Assembly (NCBI RefSeq): GCF_029168335.1
Contig: NZ_JARGYC010000028.1
Location: 1-58,389, forward strand
Direction: 5' to 3'
DNA: 58,389 bases
Origin: Psychromarinibacter sediminicola
GTDB lineage: Bacteria > Pseudomonadota > Alphaproteobacteria > Rhodobacterales > Rhodobacteraceae
The translations under genes were made by a program, and so were the position numbers. Under the pieces are notes generated by a model. The model did not search any database. It saw only the letters and a list, made by a program, of their open reading frames with translations, and was not told the origin of the DNA. Positions 1 to 8,744 of this stretch are shown here, piece after piece. Positions within the stretch are counted from its first letter, which is position 1. Each line of letters opens with the position of its first letter.

Positions 1-1
1 G

Positions 2-490
2 CCCGCCCTCGCCGCCGACTGCGATTCCTGCGCCGCGCTCTGCTGCATCGCGCTGGCCTTCGACGAGGGCGAGGATTTCGCCTTCGACAAGCCCGCCGGC
101 CTGCCCTGCCCCAAGCTCGTGGGCCACGCCTGCTCGATCTACGAACGCCTGTCGGACGAAGGTTTCCCCGGCTGCGCCCGCTACGACTGCGAGGGCGCCG
201 GCCAGCGCACCGTCGCGCTCTATGGCGGGGTCAGCTGGCAGGACGAGACCGAACTGACCGGCCCGATGCTGGAGACCTTCCGCCACATGCGGGTGATCCA
301 CGAGTTGATCGGACTTCTGGAAACCACCGGCCAGCTGCCGCTCGAAGACGACGAGGCCGAGCGGCGCGAGGACCTGCTGATCGCCCTCTGCCCCGACGAG
401 ATGACGCCCGAGACCGCCGAGGCGCTGGCCAGCGGCCCCCTCCCCGGCGAGGCCCGCGCCTTCCTCCGCGGCCTCGCCCACCACCTGTGA
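2..490 (+). CDS. Cysteine-rich conserved hypothetical protein, 5' end cut by the window
   Basis: An open frame runs from the window edge to the TGA at 488-490, so the start lies upstream. The visible N-terminal part has a CDSCAALCC cluster and further cysteines (LPCPKL, HACSIYE, GFPGCARYDCEG). That pattern fits a small metal- or iron-sulfur-binding module of a kind common in Rhodobacteraceae. The rest (roughly residues 85-160 of what is visible) is acidic and probably helical, with no motif I recognise. No signal peptide can be judged because the start is missing. A predicted promoter and bolA follow, so it is probably the last gene of its unit. Metal binding is inferred only from cysteine spacing; the function is unknown. 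Confidence 0.6.
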   Translation, partial: PALAADCDSCAALCCIALAFDEGEDFAFDKPAGLPCPKLVGHACSIYERLSDEGFPGCARYDCEGAGQRTVALYGGVSWQDETELTGPMLETFRHMRVIHELIGLLETTGQLPLEDDEAERREDLLIALCPDEMTPETAEALASGPLPGEARAFLRGLAHHL

Positions 491-494
491 ACCC

Positions 495-523
495 TTGCGG
501 CATAGCTGCCTGCCGCATACATC
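495..523 (+). promoter_or_regulatory. Predicted sigma70 promoter for bolA-grxD
   Basis: TTGCGG at 495-500 and TACATC at 518-523 are separated by 17 bases and lie about 28 bases before the bolA ATG. They sit just after the upstream stop codon. This is a sequence match only. Confidence 0.4.
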
Positions 524-550
524 TAACAAACGTTGACCGGAGTGACGCCA

Positions 551-793
551 ATGGCAATCGAGGCCCAGGAAATCGAGAACCTGATCCGCGCGAGCTTTCC
601 CGAAGCGAGGATCACCATCACCGACCTGGCGGGCGACGGAAACCACTATGCCGCCGAGGTCGTCGACGAGAGCTTCCGCGGCCAGAACCGGGTGCAGCAG
701 CAGCGCGCCGTCTACGCCGCGCTCAAGGGCAAGATGGACGGCGCCCAGGGCGAGCTGCACGCGCTGGCCCTGACCACCCGCGTCCCGGACTAG
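551..793 (+). CDS. bolA: BolA family protein
   Basis: An 80-residue protein of the usual BolA size. It has the BolA fold signature: an N-terminal helix (IENLIRASFPEARITITDL), a GDGNHYAAEVVDESF strand-turn region and a C-terminal RVQQQRAVYAALKG helix. BolA proteins pair with monothiol glutaredoxins to hold a labile [2Fe-2S] cluster for iron sensing and Fe-S trafficking, and grxD lies two genes downstream. The ATG at 551 is preferred over an in-frame TTG at 533 because the BolA alignment begins there and GGAG lies just upstream. The histidine in GDGNH is a possible cluster ligand. Cytoplasmic. Confidence 0.88.
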   Translation: MAIEAQEIENLIRASFPEARITITDLAGDGNHYAAEVVDESFRGQNRVQQQRAVYAALKGKMDGAQGELHALALTTRVPD

Positions 794-801
794 CGGCCGC
801 G

Positions 802-1053
802 ATGGACGAAGGCCTCATCTTCTTCGTCACCGCGATCGTCCTGGTCCTGTTCGTGCGCGCCGCGTTCTTTGCCCCGCGCCGTCCGCCGCCTTACGATTTC
901 CGGCCCGGCGACGCGGCCGACGACCCGAAGGACACGGCCCCGCCGGACAGCACGCCGGGCCCCGATGGCCCGCCCGATCGCCCCGGACCGCGCCCCACCT
1001 ACGGCGCCGCCCGCTACCGAACGAAACGACTGAAACGAGGACCAAGCGAATGA
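802..1053 (+). CDS. Small single-helix membrane protein between bolA and grxD
   Basis: An 83-residue protein with one clear hydrophobic helix at about residues 5-25 (LIFFVTAIVLVLFVRAAFF). It is followed by a proline-, aspartate- and glycine-rich tail and a basic C-terminus (RTKRLKRG). Its TGA overlaps the grxD ATG as ATGA at 1050-1053, and it starts 8 bases after bolA, so it is almost certainly cotranscribed and translationally coupled with both. I do not recognise a named family. Its position suggests a membrane partner of the BolA/GrxD pair, but that is inference. Confidence 0.65.
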   Translation: MDEGLIFFVTAIVLVLFVRAAFFAPRRPPPYDFRPGDAADDPKDTAPPDSTPGPDGPPDRPGPRPTYGAARYRTKRLKRGPSE

Positions 1054-1409
1054 CCGCACAGGACCAGATCAAGGACACCGTCACCTCCAACGACGTCGTG
1101 CTCTACATGAAGGGCACCAAGACCATGCCGCAATGCGGCTTCTCCAGCCGCGTGGCCGGCGTGCTGAACTTCATGGGGGTCGAATACACCGACGTGAACG
1201 TGCTGTCGGACGAGGAGATCCGCCAGGGCATCAAGGACTATTCCGACTGGCCGACGATCCCGCAGCTCTACGTGAAGGGCGAATTCGTCGGCGGCTGCGA
1301 CATCATCACCGAGATGACGCTCTCGGGCGAGCTGGACCAGCTCTTCGAACAGAAGGGCGTCAGCTACGACAAGGCCGCCGCCGAGAAGATCCGCGAAGCC
1401 AACGGCTGA
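1050..1409 (+). CDS. grxD: Monothiol glutaredoxin, Grx4 family
   Basis: A 119-residue single-domain glutaredoxin. The CGFS active site (Cys29) defines the monothiol, [2Fe-2S]-binding class. The family features VLYMKGTKTMPQCGFS, the WPTIPQLYVKGEFVGGCDI segment (cis-Pro and glutathione-binding residues) and a C-terminal helix are all present. It acts in the cytoplasm as an iron-sulfur carrier and BolA partner. The start overlaps the preceding stop (ATGA), and a strong intrinsic terminator follows at 1433-1463. The last 12 or so residues (SYDKAAAEKIREANG) extend a little past the core fold. Confidence 0.95.
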   Translation: MTAQDQIKDTVTSNDVVLYMKGTKTMPQCGFSSRVAGVLNFMGVEYTDVNVLSDEEIRQGIKDYSDWPTIPQLYVKGEFVGGCDIITEMTLSGELDQLFEQKGVSYDKAAAEKIREANG

Positions 1410-1432
1410 GCCGTCGCCGGAACCCGACTGCG

Positions 1433-1463
1433 AAAGCGCGGCGGCCGCCCGCCGCGCTTTTTT
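1433..1463 (+). terminator. Intrinsic terminator after grxD
   Basis: A perfect 10-bp stem (AAAGCGCGGC at 1433-1442 with GCCGCGCTTT at 1451-1460) has an 8-base loop and runs into six T residues at 1458-1463. It ends the bolA-grxD unit and lies just before the 3' end of the convergent SDR gene. Confidence 0.85.
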
Positions 1464-1481
1464 GTGTTTCGGCAGCGCCGG

Positions 1482-2240
1482 TCAGACCAGCCGCACCGAC
1501 ATGCCGCCATCCACCGGCACCGGGCTGCCGGTCATGAAGCTCGCCCGATCCGACAGCATGAACAGCGCCGCCTGCGCGATCTCCCGCGCCGACGCCATCC
1601 GCTTCATCGGGTGCAGGCCCGCGATGAACGCCTCGGTCTCCGCGTCCATCTCGCCCATCGCCTCGGTCACGGTCCCGCCCGGCAACAGTGCGTTGACCCG
1701 GATGTTCTCCGCCGCGTGTTCGGCCGCCAGCGCCTGCACCAGCCCCAGCATACCCGCCTTCGACGCCGCGTAGGCGCCCATGCCCGGCAGGCCGCCATTG
1801 CTGTGGCCCACGAAGGACGCGGTAAAGACGATCCCGCCGCCGCCCCGGCGCCGCAAGGCCGGGATCTGCGCCCTGGCGGCGTGAAAGGCCGAGGTCAGGT
1901 TCGTGGCGATCGTATCCGACCAGTCCGCGGCGGGCATCTCCGGCACCGGGTGCATCGCCCCGACGATCCCGGCATTGTTGAAGGCCCCGTCCAGGCCGCC
2001 GTATTCCGACTCGGCCAGCGCGACCAGCGCCTCGGCATAGCCATCCTCGCGCACGTCGCCGGCCAGCGCGACCGCCCGGCCGTTGCTCTGGTTGATCTGC
2101 CCGGCGATCCGGTCCAGCTCGGCCCCGCGCCGCGCGCCCAGCACGACGGCGGCCCCTTCGGCGGCGAAGAGCAGCGCCGCGGCGGCGCCGATGCCGCTGC
2201 TGGCACCCGTGACGATCAGCGTCTTTCCCTTGAGTTCCAT
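1482..2240 (-). CDS. SDR family NAD(P)-dependent oxidoreductase
   Basis: A 252-residue classical short-chain dehydrogenase/reductase. It has the Rossmann motif TGASSGIG near residue 12, the NNAGIVG motif near residue 90 and the catalytic YAASK (Tyr/Lys pair) near residue 157. The C-terminal PVDGGMSVRLV ending is typical of the glucose-dehydrogenase-like subgroup. The start at 2240 is preferred because AAAGGAA lies just upstream and the next in-frame start adds 21 residues outside the fold. The cofactor residue after the second strand is Arg (GARRG), which hints at NADP(H). The substrate cannot be told. It is convergent with grxD and has no operon partner. Confidence 0.85.
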   Translation of the reverse strand: MELKGKTLIVTGASSGIGAAAALLFAAEGAAVVLGARRGAELDRIAGQINQSNGRAVALAGDVREDGYAEALVALAESEYGGLDGAFNNAGIVGAMHPVPEMPAADWSDTIATNLTSAFHAARAQIPALRRRGGGGIVFTASFVGHSNGGLPGMGAYAASKAGMLGLVQALAAEHAAENIRVNALLPGGTVTEAMGEMDAETEAFIAGLHPMKRMASAREIAQAALFMLSDRASFMTGSPVPVDGGMSVRLV

Positions 2241-2460
2241 GATGTCCGTTCCTTTCGGTTGCAACGTGACACCCTCTCTGGACACCGGCGGCGCGGCGCT
2301 CACTCCGATTCCTGCGGCTCTCTCGCGGACGCCGCCGAAAGGCGCAGGATCCGGGTCATCACGCGGCCGGGGCTGACAGCGCCCCGGCGGTCGGCTAGCA
2401 TCCCGCGCTTATGACGGTCCCGCCCGCCGGGGCCGTTCGCATTTGAGATGGGACGCTTTC

Positions 2461-3153
2461 ATGACCGCATTCGAGATATCGCTTTTCGTACTGGCCTCCC
2501 TCGCGAGCAGCGCGCTGCTGGGCGGCGTGCTGTACCTCGCCGTCAAGCGGCGGGCCGACTACAGGGCCTTCGCCGCCGCCCGCGGCTGGACCTACCGCTA
2601 CGAGGGCCACAGCGGCAGCCGCGCCGCCCGCCACATCTTTCAGGACCCGCAGGAGGGCTGGACGCTGACGATCTTCGCGCGCAGCTCCAGCACCGCCGGC
2701 GGCTCCGGCTCCACCACCCGCTGGACCGAGTTCGACGACCCCGGCCCCGCGCTTGCCGAAGGCATGGCGGTCCTCGGCCCGGAGATCCCGGAGAAGGCCG
2801 CCGCCATGGCCGACCGCGCGATGGGGATGATGGGCGGCGATTTGGGCCGCATGCTGCTGAACAAGCTGACCGGCGGGCTCGGCGCCGAGGCGCAGGACCT
2901 GCGCACCGTCGACACGCCCGGCCCGGGCCTCCTGATGGCCACGCCCGGCGCCGAGGACGCGCTGAACCCGGTGCGCGACGCGCCGGAACTGGCCGAAGCG
3001 CGGGCCGGGCGCAACGACGCGCAGCAGCCGGTGGTGATGCGCGGCCCGTTCGGGCTGCGCCTGCGCGTGGCCGGACGGCTGCGCCGCGAAACCGAGATAG
3101 AGGCCTTCGTCACCCTCGGCCGCAGCCTGGCCGACCGGCTGCGCGCCGGCTAG
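2461..3153 (+). CDS. Hypothetical membrane-anchored protein
   Basis: A 230-residue protein with one N-terminal helix (about residues 3-26, ISLFVLASLASSALLGGVLY) followed by a basic KRR and a soluble domain of about 200 residues. The soluble part includes a WTYRYEGHSG segment and a tail ending FVTLGRSLADRLRAG. The ATG at 2461 follows GAGATGGGA; an in-frame TTG at 2443 is less likely. The 3' end overlaps zapA convergently: both genes use the same CTAG at 3150-3153 for their TAG stops. I do not recognise the family. Confidence 0.65.
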   Translation: MTAFEISLFVLASLASSALLGGVLYLAVKRRADYRAFAAARGWTYRYEGHSGSRAARHIFQDPQEGWTLTIFARSSSTAGGSGSTTRWTEFDDPGPALAEGMAVLGPEIPEKAAAMADRAMGMMGGDLGRMLLNKLTGGLGAEAQDLRTVDTPGPGLLMATPGAEDALNPVRDAPELAEARAGRNDAQQPVVMRGPFGLRLRVAGRLRRETEIEAFVTLGRSLADRLRAG

Positions 3154-3557
3154 CCCTCGACCCCGGCGGTCTTTTCCTCGACCGTCGCGGCGATGTATTC
3201 GGCGCGCTGCACCATCTGTGCCAGCGACTCCTCAAGCCCCTCGGGCAGCACCTCGACCCGCATCGGCTCCGGCGCCTCGGGCGCGGGGGTGTTGCGCAGC
3301 GTCTCCAGCTCCGCCTCCTGCGCGCCGACGCGGGCCTCCAGCGCCTTCAGCTGCTCCTCGATGCCGGCGGCCTTGTCGGCCAGCATCAGCCCGGCCATCA
3401 GCAGCATCCGCGATTCCGGCAGGCGCCCCGCCTGCCCGGCCAGCGCCGAGGCTTCGGTGTCCAGCATCCGCGCGGCGGCGTGCAGGTACTGTTCCTCGCC
3501 TTCCTGGCAGGCGACCGCGAAGTCCCGGCCGCCGATCGAGATCGTCACCTCAGGCAT
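3150..3557 (-). CDS. zapA: Cell division protein ZapA
   Basis: A 135-residue protein with the ZapA N-terminal fold (VTISIGGRDFAVAC, then QYLHAAARMLDTEASAL) and a long C-terminal coiled coil (about residues 60-110). ZapA binds and bundles FtsZ filaments at the division site. Its start overlaps the end of the upstream coiled-coil gene by 8 bases, so the two form an operon transcribed leftward. The tail beyond residue 95 is rich in Glu/Ala/Pro. It is slightly longer than enterobacterial ZapA, as is usual in alphaproteobacteria. Confidence 0.9.
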   Translation of the reverse strand: MPEVTISIGGRDFAVACQEGEEQYLHAAARMLDTEASALAGQAGRLPESRMLLMAGLMLADKAAGIEEQLKALEARVGAQEAELETLRNTPAPEAPEPMRVEVLPEGLEESLAQMVQRAEYIAATVEEKTAGVEG

Positions 3558-4038
3558 CGCGCGTCTCCTCCAGCAGCGGCTTCAGCTCTCCAAGGATCGC
3601 GTCCATCTCGGCCCGGTCGCCCTCGCGCGCGACGCGCAGGCCCTCCAGCTCGGACGACATCGCCTGGTTGATCAGGTGCGGCTCGGCCACGCCCTCCTCG
3701 GCCGCCTCGCGCAGCGCCTGGATCGACTGGCGCAGCTGCGTGTTCGTCCGCCGCATCCGCTGCGCCTGGATCTCGGCATCGGCCAGCTCCTGCTTCAGCC
3801 GGTCGATCTCGGTCTGCAGCTCGCGGCCCTGGCGCTCGGTCTTCTCCTTCTGCGCGCGCACCCGCACCTCCAGCTGCGCCGTCAGTTCCTTCTCGGCCTC
3901 CAGCGCCTCGGTCAGGCGCCGAAGCTCCTCGGGATCGGCCGCGGGCGCGGCGCGCGGCGCCTCCAGCGCCTCGACCCCGCCGCCGATCCGTTCCAGCGCC
4001 TCGCTCAATCGGCGCTGCAGTTCCGCGATCTCGGTCAT
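3550..4038 (-). CDS. Coiled-coil protein upstream of zapA
   Basis: A 162-residue, almost wholly helical protein. Long heptad-like stretches rich in Glu, Leu, Arg and Gln (for example AQLEVRVRAQKEKTERQGR) run from about residue 35 to 130. There is no signal peptide or membrane segment. The 8-base overlap with zapA and the coiled-coil content suggest it works with ZapA, perhaps as a ZapB-like divisome cross-linker, but sequence kinship to ZapB is not evident. The function is inferred from context only. Confidence 0.7.
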   Translation of the reverse strand: MTEIAELQRRLSEALERIGGGVEALEAPRAAPAADPEELRRLTEALEAEKELTAQLEVRVRAQKEKTERQGRELQTEIDRLKQELADAEIQAQRMRRTNTQLRQSIQALREAAEEGVAEPHLINQAMSSELEGLRVAREGDRAEMDAILGELKPLLEETRDA

Positions 4039-4148
4039 CTACTCGTCCCTATCCTCCTGGCACGCCCCGTGTCGCAGGCAACGGGACGCATCGCAAGTTG
4101 CAGAGGCGGGCGCCGAATCGGCCCCGGCCGGTTTTTCCCGATATTAGC

Positions 4149-4193
4149 CAAGCCCTCCGCGGATTGCTTCCCCCTTTTTCCGTCAAGGGCTTG
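4149..4193. repeat. Inverted repeat in the tkt / zapA-operon divergent spacer
   Basis: CAAGCCCT (4149-4156) and AGGGCTTG (4186-4193) are perfectly complementary and flank 29 bases with a pyrimidine-rich run. It lies in the 229-bp spacer between the divergent coiled-coil/zapA operon and tkt. It could be an operator or an RNA hairpin; nothing decides between them. Confidence 0.4.
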
Positions 4194-4267
4194 CGTGGCG
4201 CGCTTGATCTTGCCCGCTTTGCTGCTATCACCCGCGCGAGGACGCGACGCGAAAAGGACAGCCCCCG

Positions 4268-6283
4268 ATGGACATCTCCGATCTTCAGGCCCAGCACCCC
4301 GAGCACTGGCGCAAGGCCTGCGCCATCCGCGCGCTCGCGATGGATGCCGTGGCCGCCGCCAACTCCGGCCATTCCGGGATGCCGATGGGCATGGCCGACA
4401 TCGCCACCGTGCTGTTCGAAAAGCACATGAAATTCGACGCCGCCGCGCCCGGCTGGCCCGACCGCGACCGCTTCATCGTGTCGAACGGCCACGGCTCGAT
4501 GCTGCTCTACGCCGCGCTCTACCTCACCGGCAGCCCCGAAATCACGCTGGACGAGATCAGGAACTTCCGCCAGCTCGGCGCCAAGACCGCCGGCCACCCG
4601 GAAAACATCTTCGCCGACGGGATCGAGGTCACGACCGGCCCGCTCGGCCAGGGCATCTCGAACGCCGTCGGCATGGCCATCGCCGAGGAATCGCTGCGCG
4701 CCCGCTACGGCAAGAAGATCGTCGATCACCACACTTATGTCTTCGCCGGCGACGGCTGTCTGATGGAAGGCGTCAGCCACGAGGCGATCGGGCTCGCGGG
4801 CCGCAACCGCCTGGGCAAGCTGATCGTGTTCTTCGACCATAACGGCATCACCATCGACGGCGACGTGGCGCTGGCCGACGTCACCGACCAGGCCAAGCGC
4901 TTCGCCGCCGCCGACTGGCACGTGCAGGAGATCGACGGCCACGACCCCGACGCCATCGACGCCGCCATCGCCGAGGCCAAGAAGGCCACCCGCCCCTCGG
5001 TCATCGTCGCCAAGACCCATATCGCGCTCGGCTCCTCCGCGCAGGACACCGCCAAGGGCCACGGCGCGCTGACCGACGATCAGCTCATCGCCGACACGAA
5101 AAAGCTCTACGGCTGGGAGCACGGGCCGTTCGAGGTGCCGGCCGACCTGAAGGCCGCCTGGGAAGCCATCGGCGAACGCGGCCAGGCCGCGCATCTCGCC
5201 TGGAAGGAACGCTTCGAGGCGCTGTCGGACAACCGCAAGGCCCAGCTGACCCGCGAATGGGACCGCGGCGTGCCGAAAAAGCTCGCCAGCGCCTTGCGCA
5301 AGTTCAAGAAGGAGATGTCGCAGGAGCAGCCCAAGCTCGCCACCCGCGCCGCCTCGCAGAAGGCGCTGGAGGTGATCAACCCGATCCTGCCCGAGACCAT
5401 TGGCGGCTCGGCCGACCTGACGGGCTCCAACAACACCAACACGCCGGATCTGGGCCTCTTCGGCCCCGACAACCGCAAGGGCCGCTACATCCATTACGGC
5501 ATCCGCGAACACGGCATGGCCGCCGCGATGAACGGCATGGCGCTGCATGGCGGGGTGAAGCCCTATGGCGGCACCTTCTTCTGCTTCACCGACTATGCCC
5601 GGCCGGCGATGCGCCTGTCGGCGCTGTCGCACGCGCCCGTCACCTACGTGATGACCCACGACTCCATCGGCCTGGGCGAGGACGGCCCCACCCACCAGCC
5701 GGTCGAGCATCTCGCGATGCTGCGCGCCACGCCGAACATGCTGGTGATGCGCCCCGCCGACATCGTGGAAACCGCCGAGGCGTGGGAAATCGCGCTGTCG
5801 CAGACCGACCGTCCCTCGGTCCTGGTCCTCACCCGCCAGGGCGTGCCGACCGTGCGGACCGAGCACAAGACGAAGAACCTCGTCAGCCAGGGCGCCTATG
5901 TCCTGGCCGAGGCCGAGGGCAAGCGCCAGGCGATCCTGCTGGCCACCGGGTCCGAGGTCTCCGTCGCGCTGGCGGCCCGGGACAAGCTGCAGGCCGACGG
6001 CATCGGCACCCGCGTCGTCTCGATGCCCTCGTGGGAGCTGTTTTCCGAACAGGACGACAGCTATCGCCGCCGCGTCCTGCCGGGCGGTCCCGTCCGCGTG
6101 GCCGTCGAGGCGGGCGTGAAGCTCGGTTGGGAGCGCTGGCTGCTGGGCGAGCGCGGGCGCGAGGCGAAGGCCGGCTTCGTCGGCATGTCCTCCTTCGGCG
6201 CCTCGGCCCCCGCGGGCGACCTGTTCCAGCATTTCGGCATCACGCCGGAGGCGACGGCGGAGGCGGTCAAGGCACTCCTCTGA
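4268..6283 (+). CDS. tkt: Transketolase
   Basis: A 671-residue, full-length transketolase. It moves two-carbon ketol units between sugar phosphates in the pentose phosphate pathway and links to the downstream GAPDH gene through glyceraldehyde-3-phosphate. Features in order: N-terminal SGHSGMPMG, thiamine-diphosphate/Mg motif beginning GDGCLMEG at residue 161 and ending at the DHNGITIDG segment, the [13 protein letters not shown]-type ThDP-contacting histidine region, the central pyrimidine domain ([13 protein letters not shown], with the catalytic Glu) and the C-terminal domain ([19 protein letters not shown]). Start ATG 4268 follows AAAAGGA. A strong terminator follows. Confidence 0.97.
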   Translation: MDISDLQAQHPEHWRKACAIRALAMDAVAAANSGHSGMPMGMADIATVLFEKHMKFDAAAPGWPDRDRFIVSNGHGSMLLYAALYLTGSPEITLDEIRNFRQLGAKTAGHPENIFADGIEVTTGPLGQGISNAVGMAIAEESLRARYGKKIVDHHTYVFAGDGCLMEGVSHEAIGLAGRNRLGKLIVFFDHNGITIDGDVALADVTDQAKRFAAADWHVQEIDGHDPDAIDAAIAEAKKATRPSVIVAKTHIALGSSAQDTAKGHGALTDDQLIADTKKLYGWEHGPFEVPADLKAAWEAIGERGQAAHLAWKERFEALSDNRKAQLTREWDRGVPKKLASALRKFKKEMSQEQPKLATRAASQKALEVINPILPETIGGSADLTGSNNTNTPDLGLFGPDNRKGRYIHYGIREHGMAAAMNGMALHGGVKPYGGTFFCFTDYARPAMRLSALSHAPVTYVMTHDSIGLGEDGPTHQPVEHLAMLRATPNMLVMRPADIVETAEAWEIALSQTDRPSVLVLTRQGVPTVRTEHKTKNLVSQGAYVLAEAEGKRQAILLATGSEVSVALAARDKLQADGIGTRVVSMPSWELFSEQDDSYRRRVLPGGPVRVAVEAGVKLGWERWLLGERGREAKAGFVGMSSFGASAPAGDLFQHFGITPEATAEAVKALL

Positions 6284-6307
6284 ATTCGCCGGAGATGCGA
6301 AACGATG

Positions 6308-6338
6308 CGGCCCGCTTCGGCGGGCCGTTTTCGTTTTC
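6308..6338 (+). terminator. Intrinsic terminator after tkt
   Basis: CGGCCCGC (6308-6315), a TTCG tetraloop and GCGGGCCG (6320-6327) form a perfect 8-bp stem followed by a T-rich tract (TTTTCGTTTT). Confidence 0.85.
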
Positions 6339-6380
6339 GGGACAATGACACGCCCGGTCCGCGTCTTTGACAACTTTTAG

Positions 6381-6444
6381 TTGCATTACGGGCGCACCGA
6401 ATTACACCTTAAGGTGCATTCCGACCGGGTGCATTCCGACTGGG
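6381..6444 (+). promoter_or_regulatory. Promoter/operator region of the CcdA-like gene with palindrome and direct repeats
   Basis: The 12-bp perfect palindrome CACCTTAAGGTG (6405-6416) overlaps the first of two 13-bp direct repeats GGTGCATTCCGAC (6413-6425 and 6428-6440, period 15). A possible -35 TTGCAT (6381-6386) lies upstream. Antitoxin genes are commonly autoregulated through such operators. The block ends 12 bases before the ATG. Confidence 0.45.
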
Positions 6445-6456
6445 GGTCCGAACAGA

Positions 6457-6690
6457 ATGTCCACGCAGAACCAGACGCTCATCGTCTCGCTCGATGCCGA
6501 CACGCTGAGCCGGGCGCAGGAGCTGGGGATCGACATCTCCGCCGCCGCCGAGCGCGGGCTTCGGGCGGCGATCCTCGCCAAGACCTACTGCGCCCCGGAC
6601 GGGCGCGGCAAGGACGCCCGCACCCTCGCCCGCGCCACCCTCGACGCGGTGCGCGCCCGGGCGCACGCGAAACACTCAAACGGCCGCTGA
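6457..6690 (+). CDS. CcdA-like type II antitoxin family protein (no toxin partner seen)
   Basis: A 77-residue protein. The N-terminal TLIVSLDADTLSRAQELGI followed by DISAAAERGLRAAI is the ribbon-helix-helix arrangement of CcdA-like antitoxins. The C-terminal half is basic and Ala/Arg-rich, where CcdA would bind its CcdB toxin. ATG 6457 is chosen because the RHH domain begins there. No CcdB-like gene lies beside it: the next gene is convergent and encodes a DoxX-family membrane protein. It may therefore be an orphan antitoxin or simply an RHH regulator. The upstream palindrome and direct repeats fit autoregulation. Confidence 0.6.
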   Translation: MSTQNQTLIVSLDADTLSRAQELGIDISAAAERGLRAAILAKTYCAPDGRGKDARTLARATLDAVRARAHAKHSNGR

Positions 6691-6712
6691 CCGGCAGGAC
6701 GGTCAGCCCGTA

Positions 6713-6780
6713 TCGCCCGGCCATGGGGACGCGCTACCCTCGCGTCCGGTCCCCGTTCGTTCTCGACCATGGCCGGGCGA
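6713..6780. repeat. 14-bp perfect inverted repeat with a nested hairpin, between convergent genes
   Basis: TCGCCCGGCCATGG (6713-6726) and CCATGGCCGGGCGA (6767-6780) are exact reverse complements. Inside the left part of the loop lies a second 7-bp stem (GGACGCG 6727-6733 with CGCGTCC 6741-6747). It sits between the convergent CcdA-like and DoxX genes. It has no T tract, so if it terminates transcription it is not a classical intrinsic terminator. Confidence 0.6.
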
Positions 6781-6791
6781 CCCTTACCCCC

Positions 6792-7151
6792 TCAACGCAG
6801 CCGCCAGCGCCCGCCGCCGCCCGCGGCCAGCAGCAGGCAGCCGCCCGCAATCGCCCAGTTCTTGACGAAGATCGACATCTGCCAGCCGTCTTCGGGCTGG
6901 AAGTGGAACCAGCTCGTCCCCACGCAATAGAGCGCCGCCGCCCACCCGGCCGCGCGCAGCCGCCACCCCGTCAGCAGCGCCGCCGCCAGCGCCGCATTCG
7001 CGGCCAGCGCCGGCCAGACCAGCGCCTCCGGCAGGCCGCGCATCGCCAGAAGCGCCTGCGCCGGCCCCGGATCCAGCACCTTCTGCACCGCCCCCGCCAC
7101 GAACAGCGCCGCCAGCAACGCGCGCCCGGCAAATCCCGTCAGATCGTCCAT
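6792..7151 (-). CDS. DoxX family membrane protein
   Basis: A 119-residue protein of four predicted membrane helices. It has the DoxX-like N-terminus (GRALLAALFVAGAVQKVLDP), helix 2-3 (ALAANAALAAALLTGW) and a last segment MSIFVKNWAIAGGCLLLAA that matches the family's conserved FxKNxALxGG pattern. DoxX proteins are small inner-membrane proteins with ill-defined redox-related roles. Start 7151 is preceded by an AAGG-type site. It is convergent with the CcdA-like gene and monocistronic. Confidence 0.75.
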   Translation of the reverse strand: MDDLTGFAGRALLAALFVAGAVQKVLDPGPAQALLAMRGLPEALVWPALAANAALAAALLTGWRLRAAGWAAALYCVGTSWFHFQPEDGWQMSIFVKNWAIAGGCLLLAAGGGGRWRLR

Positions 7152-7216
7152 CGCCTTGTCCTTTCCCGCCCGAACATCTATCGCCTGTCGTCATAACGGC
7201 CAGCCGGGAGGCCCGC

Positions 7217-7360
7217 ATGACCAACCGCATCGCCATCGGGCTCGCCCTTCTGATCCTGGGCTTCGTCGCCTATGACGCCGCCGCGATGGACTGGTCGATG
7301 AGCGTCTATCTCGGCCGCAAGGGGCTCGAATTCGTCGAATGGCTGGCCTTCTGGCGCTGA
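7217..7360 (+). CDS. Small membrane protein, 47 residues
   Basis: ATG 7217 follows GGGAGG with good spacing, and the frame ends at TGA 7358-7360. One hydrophobic helix covers about residues 5-19 (IAIGLALLILGFVAYDAA). It is followed by DWSMSVYLGRKGLEFVEWLAFWR, which keeps an amphipathic pattern. It starts 65 bases from the divergent DoxX start and ends 80 bases before gap. The function is unknown. Support is the ribosome-binding site, the helix and codon usage like its neighbours. Confidence 0.6.
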   Translation: MTNRIAIGLALLILGFVAYDAAAMDWSMSVYLGRKGLEFVEWLAFWR

Positions 7361-7440
7361 CTGCGGCGCTCTGCCCGTTGACGTCGCCTGCAAAAACCCC
7401 TTCAACGCCTCTGACGCATTAACCCAGAGGAGGTTCCGCC

Positions 7441-8442
<1,002 letters not shown>

Positions 8443-8465
8443 TCGCCCCCTGACACCCGCGTCCG

Positions 8466-8498
8466 AAAGGCGCCGGCGCACCGCCGGCGCCTTTTTTT
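8466..8498 (+). terminator. Intrinsic terminator after gap
   Basis: GGCGCCGGCG (8469-8478) pairs perfectly with CGCCGGCGCC (8482-8491) over a 3-base loop and is followed by seven T residues. The 246 bases after it, up to the DUF1127 gene, hold no gene I can support. Confidence 0.9.
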
Positions 8499-8744
8499 CG
8501 ACGTTACGTCACGCTCCAGATGCATCGAAACGGAACGCCCTGCCCGGCCCCCGCGCAACGCGCCGCCCGGGCCGCACCGGGCGATTTCCCTGTCGGGGCA
8601 GCGGGTTAGCGTCAACCCCCGGGACCCCGACGCCGCATTGCAGAACATGCATACCGCAACTGCAGAAACGTAAGTTGTCCAGCGCTAACAGCGGGTCCAA
8701 GTATGGGGCGTCGCACCGAACCACACGAACCTATGGAGCAAACG

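Noticed and set aside
4039-4267. 6S RNA gene next to zapA
   Set aside because: ssrS is often near zapA, but the 3' side of zapA has no spacer here. The 5' spacer shows only a short inverted repeat, not the long double hairpin with central bubble.
4049-6373. 774-codon open frame opposite transketolase
   Set aside because: Antisense shadow of tkt. There is no ribosome-binding site, and the composition is typical of reverse-frame high-GC codons.
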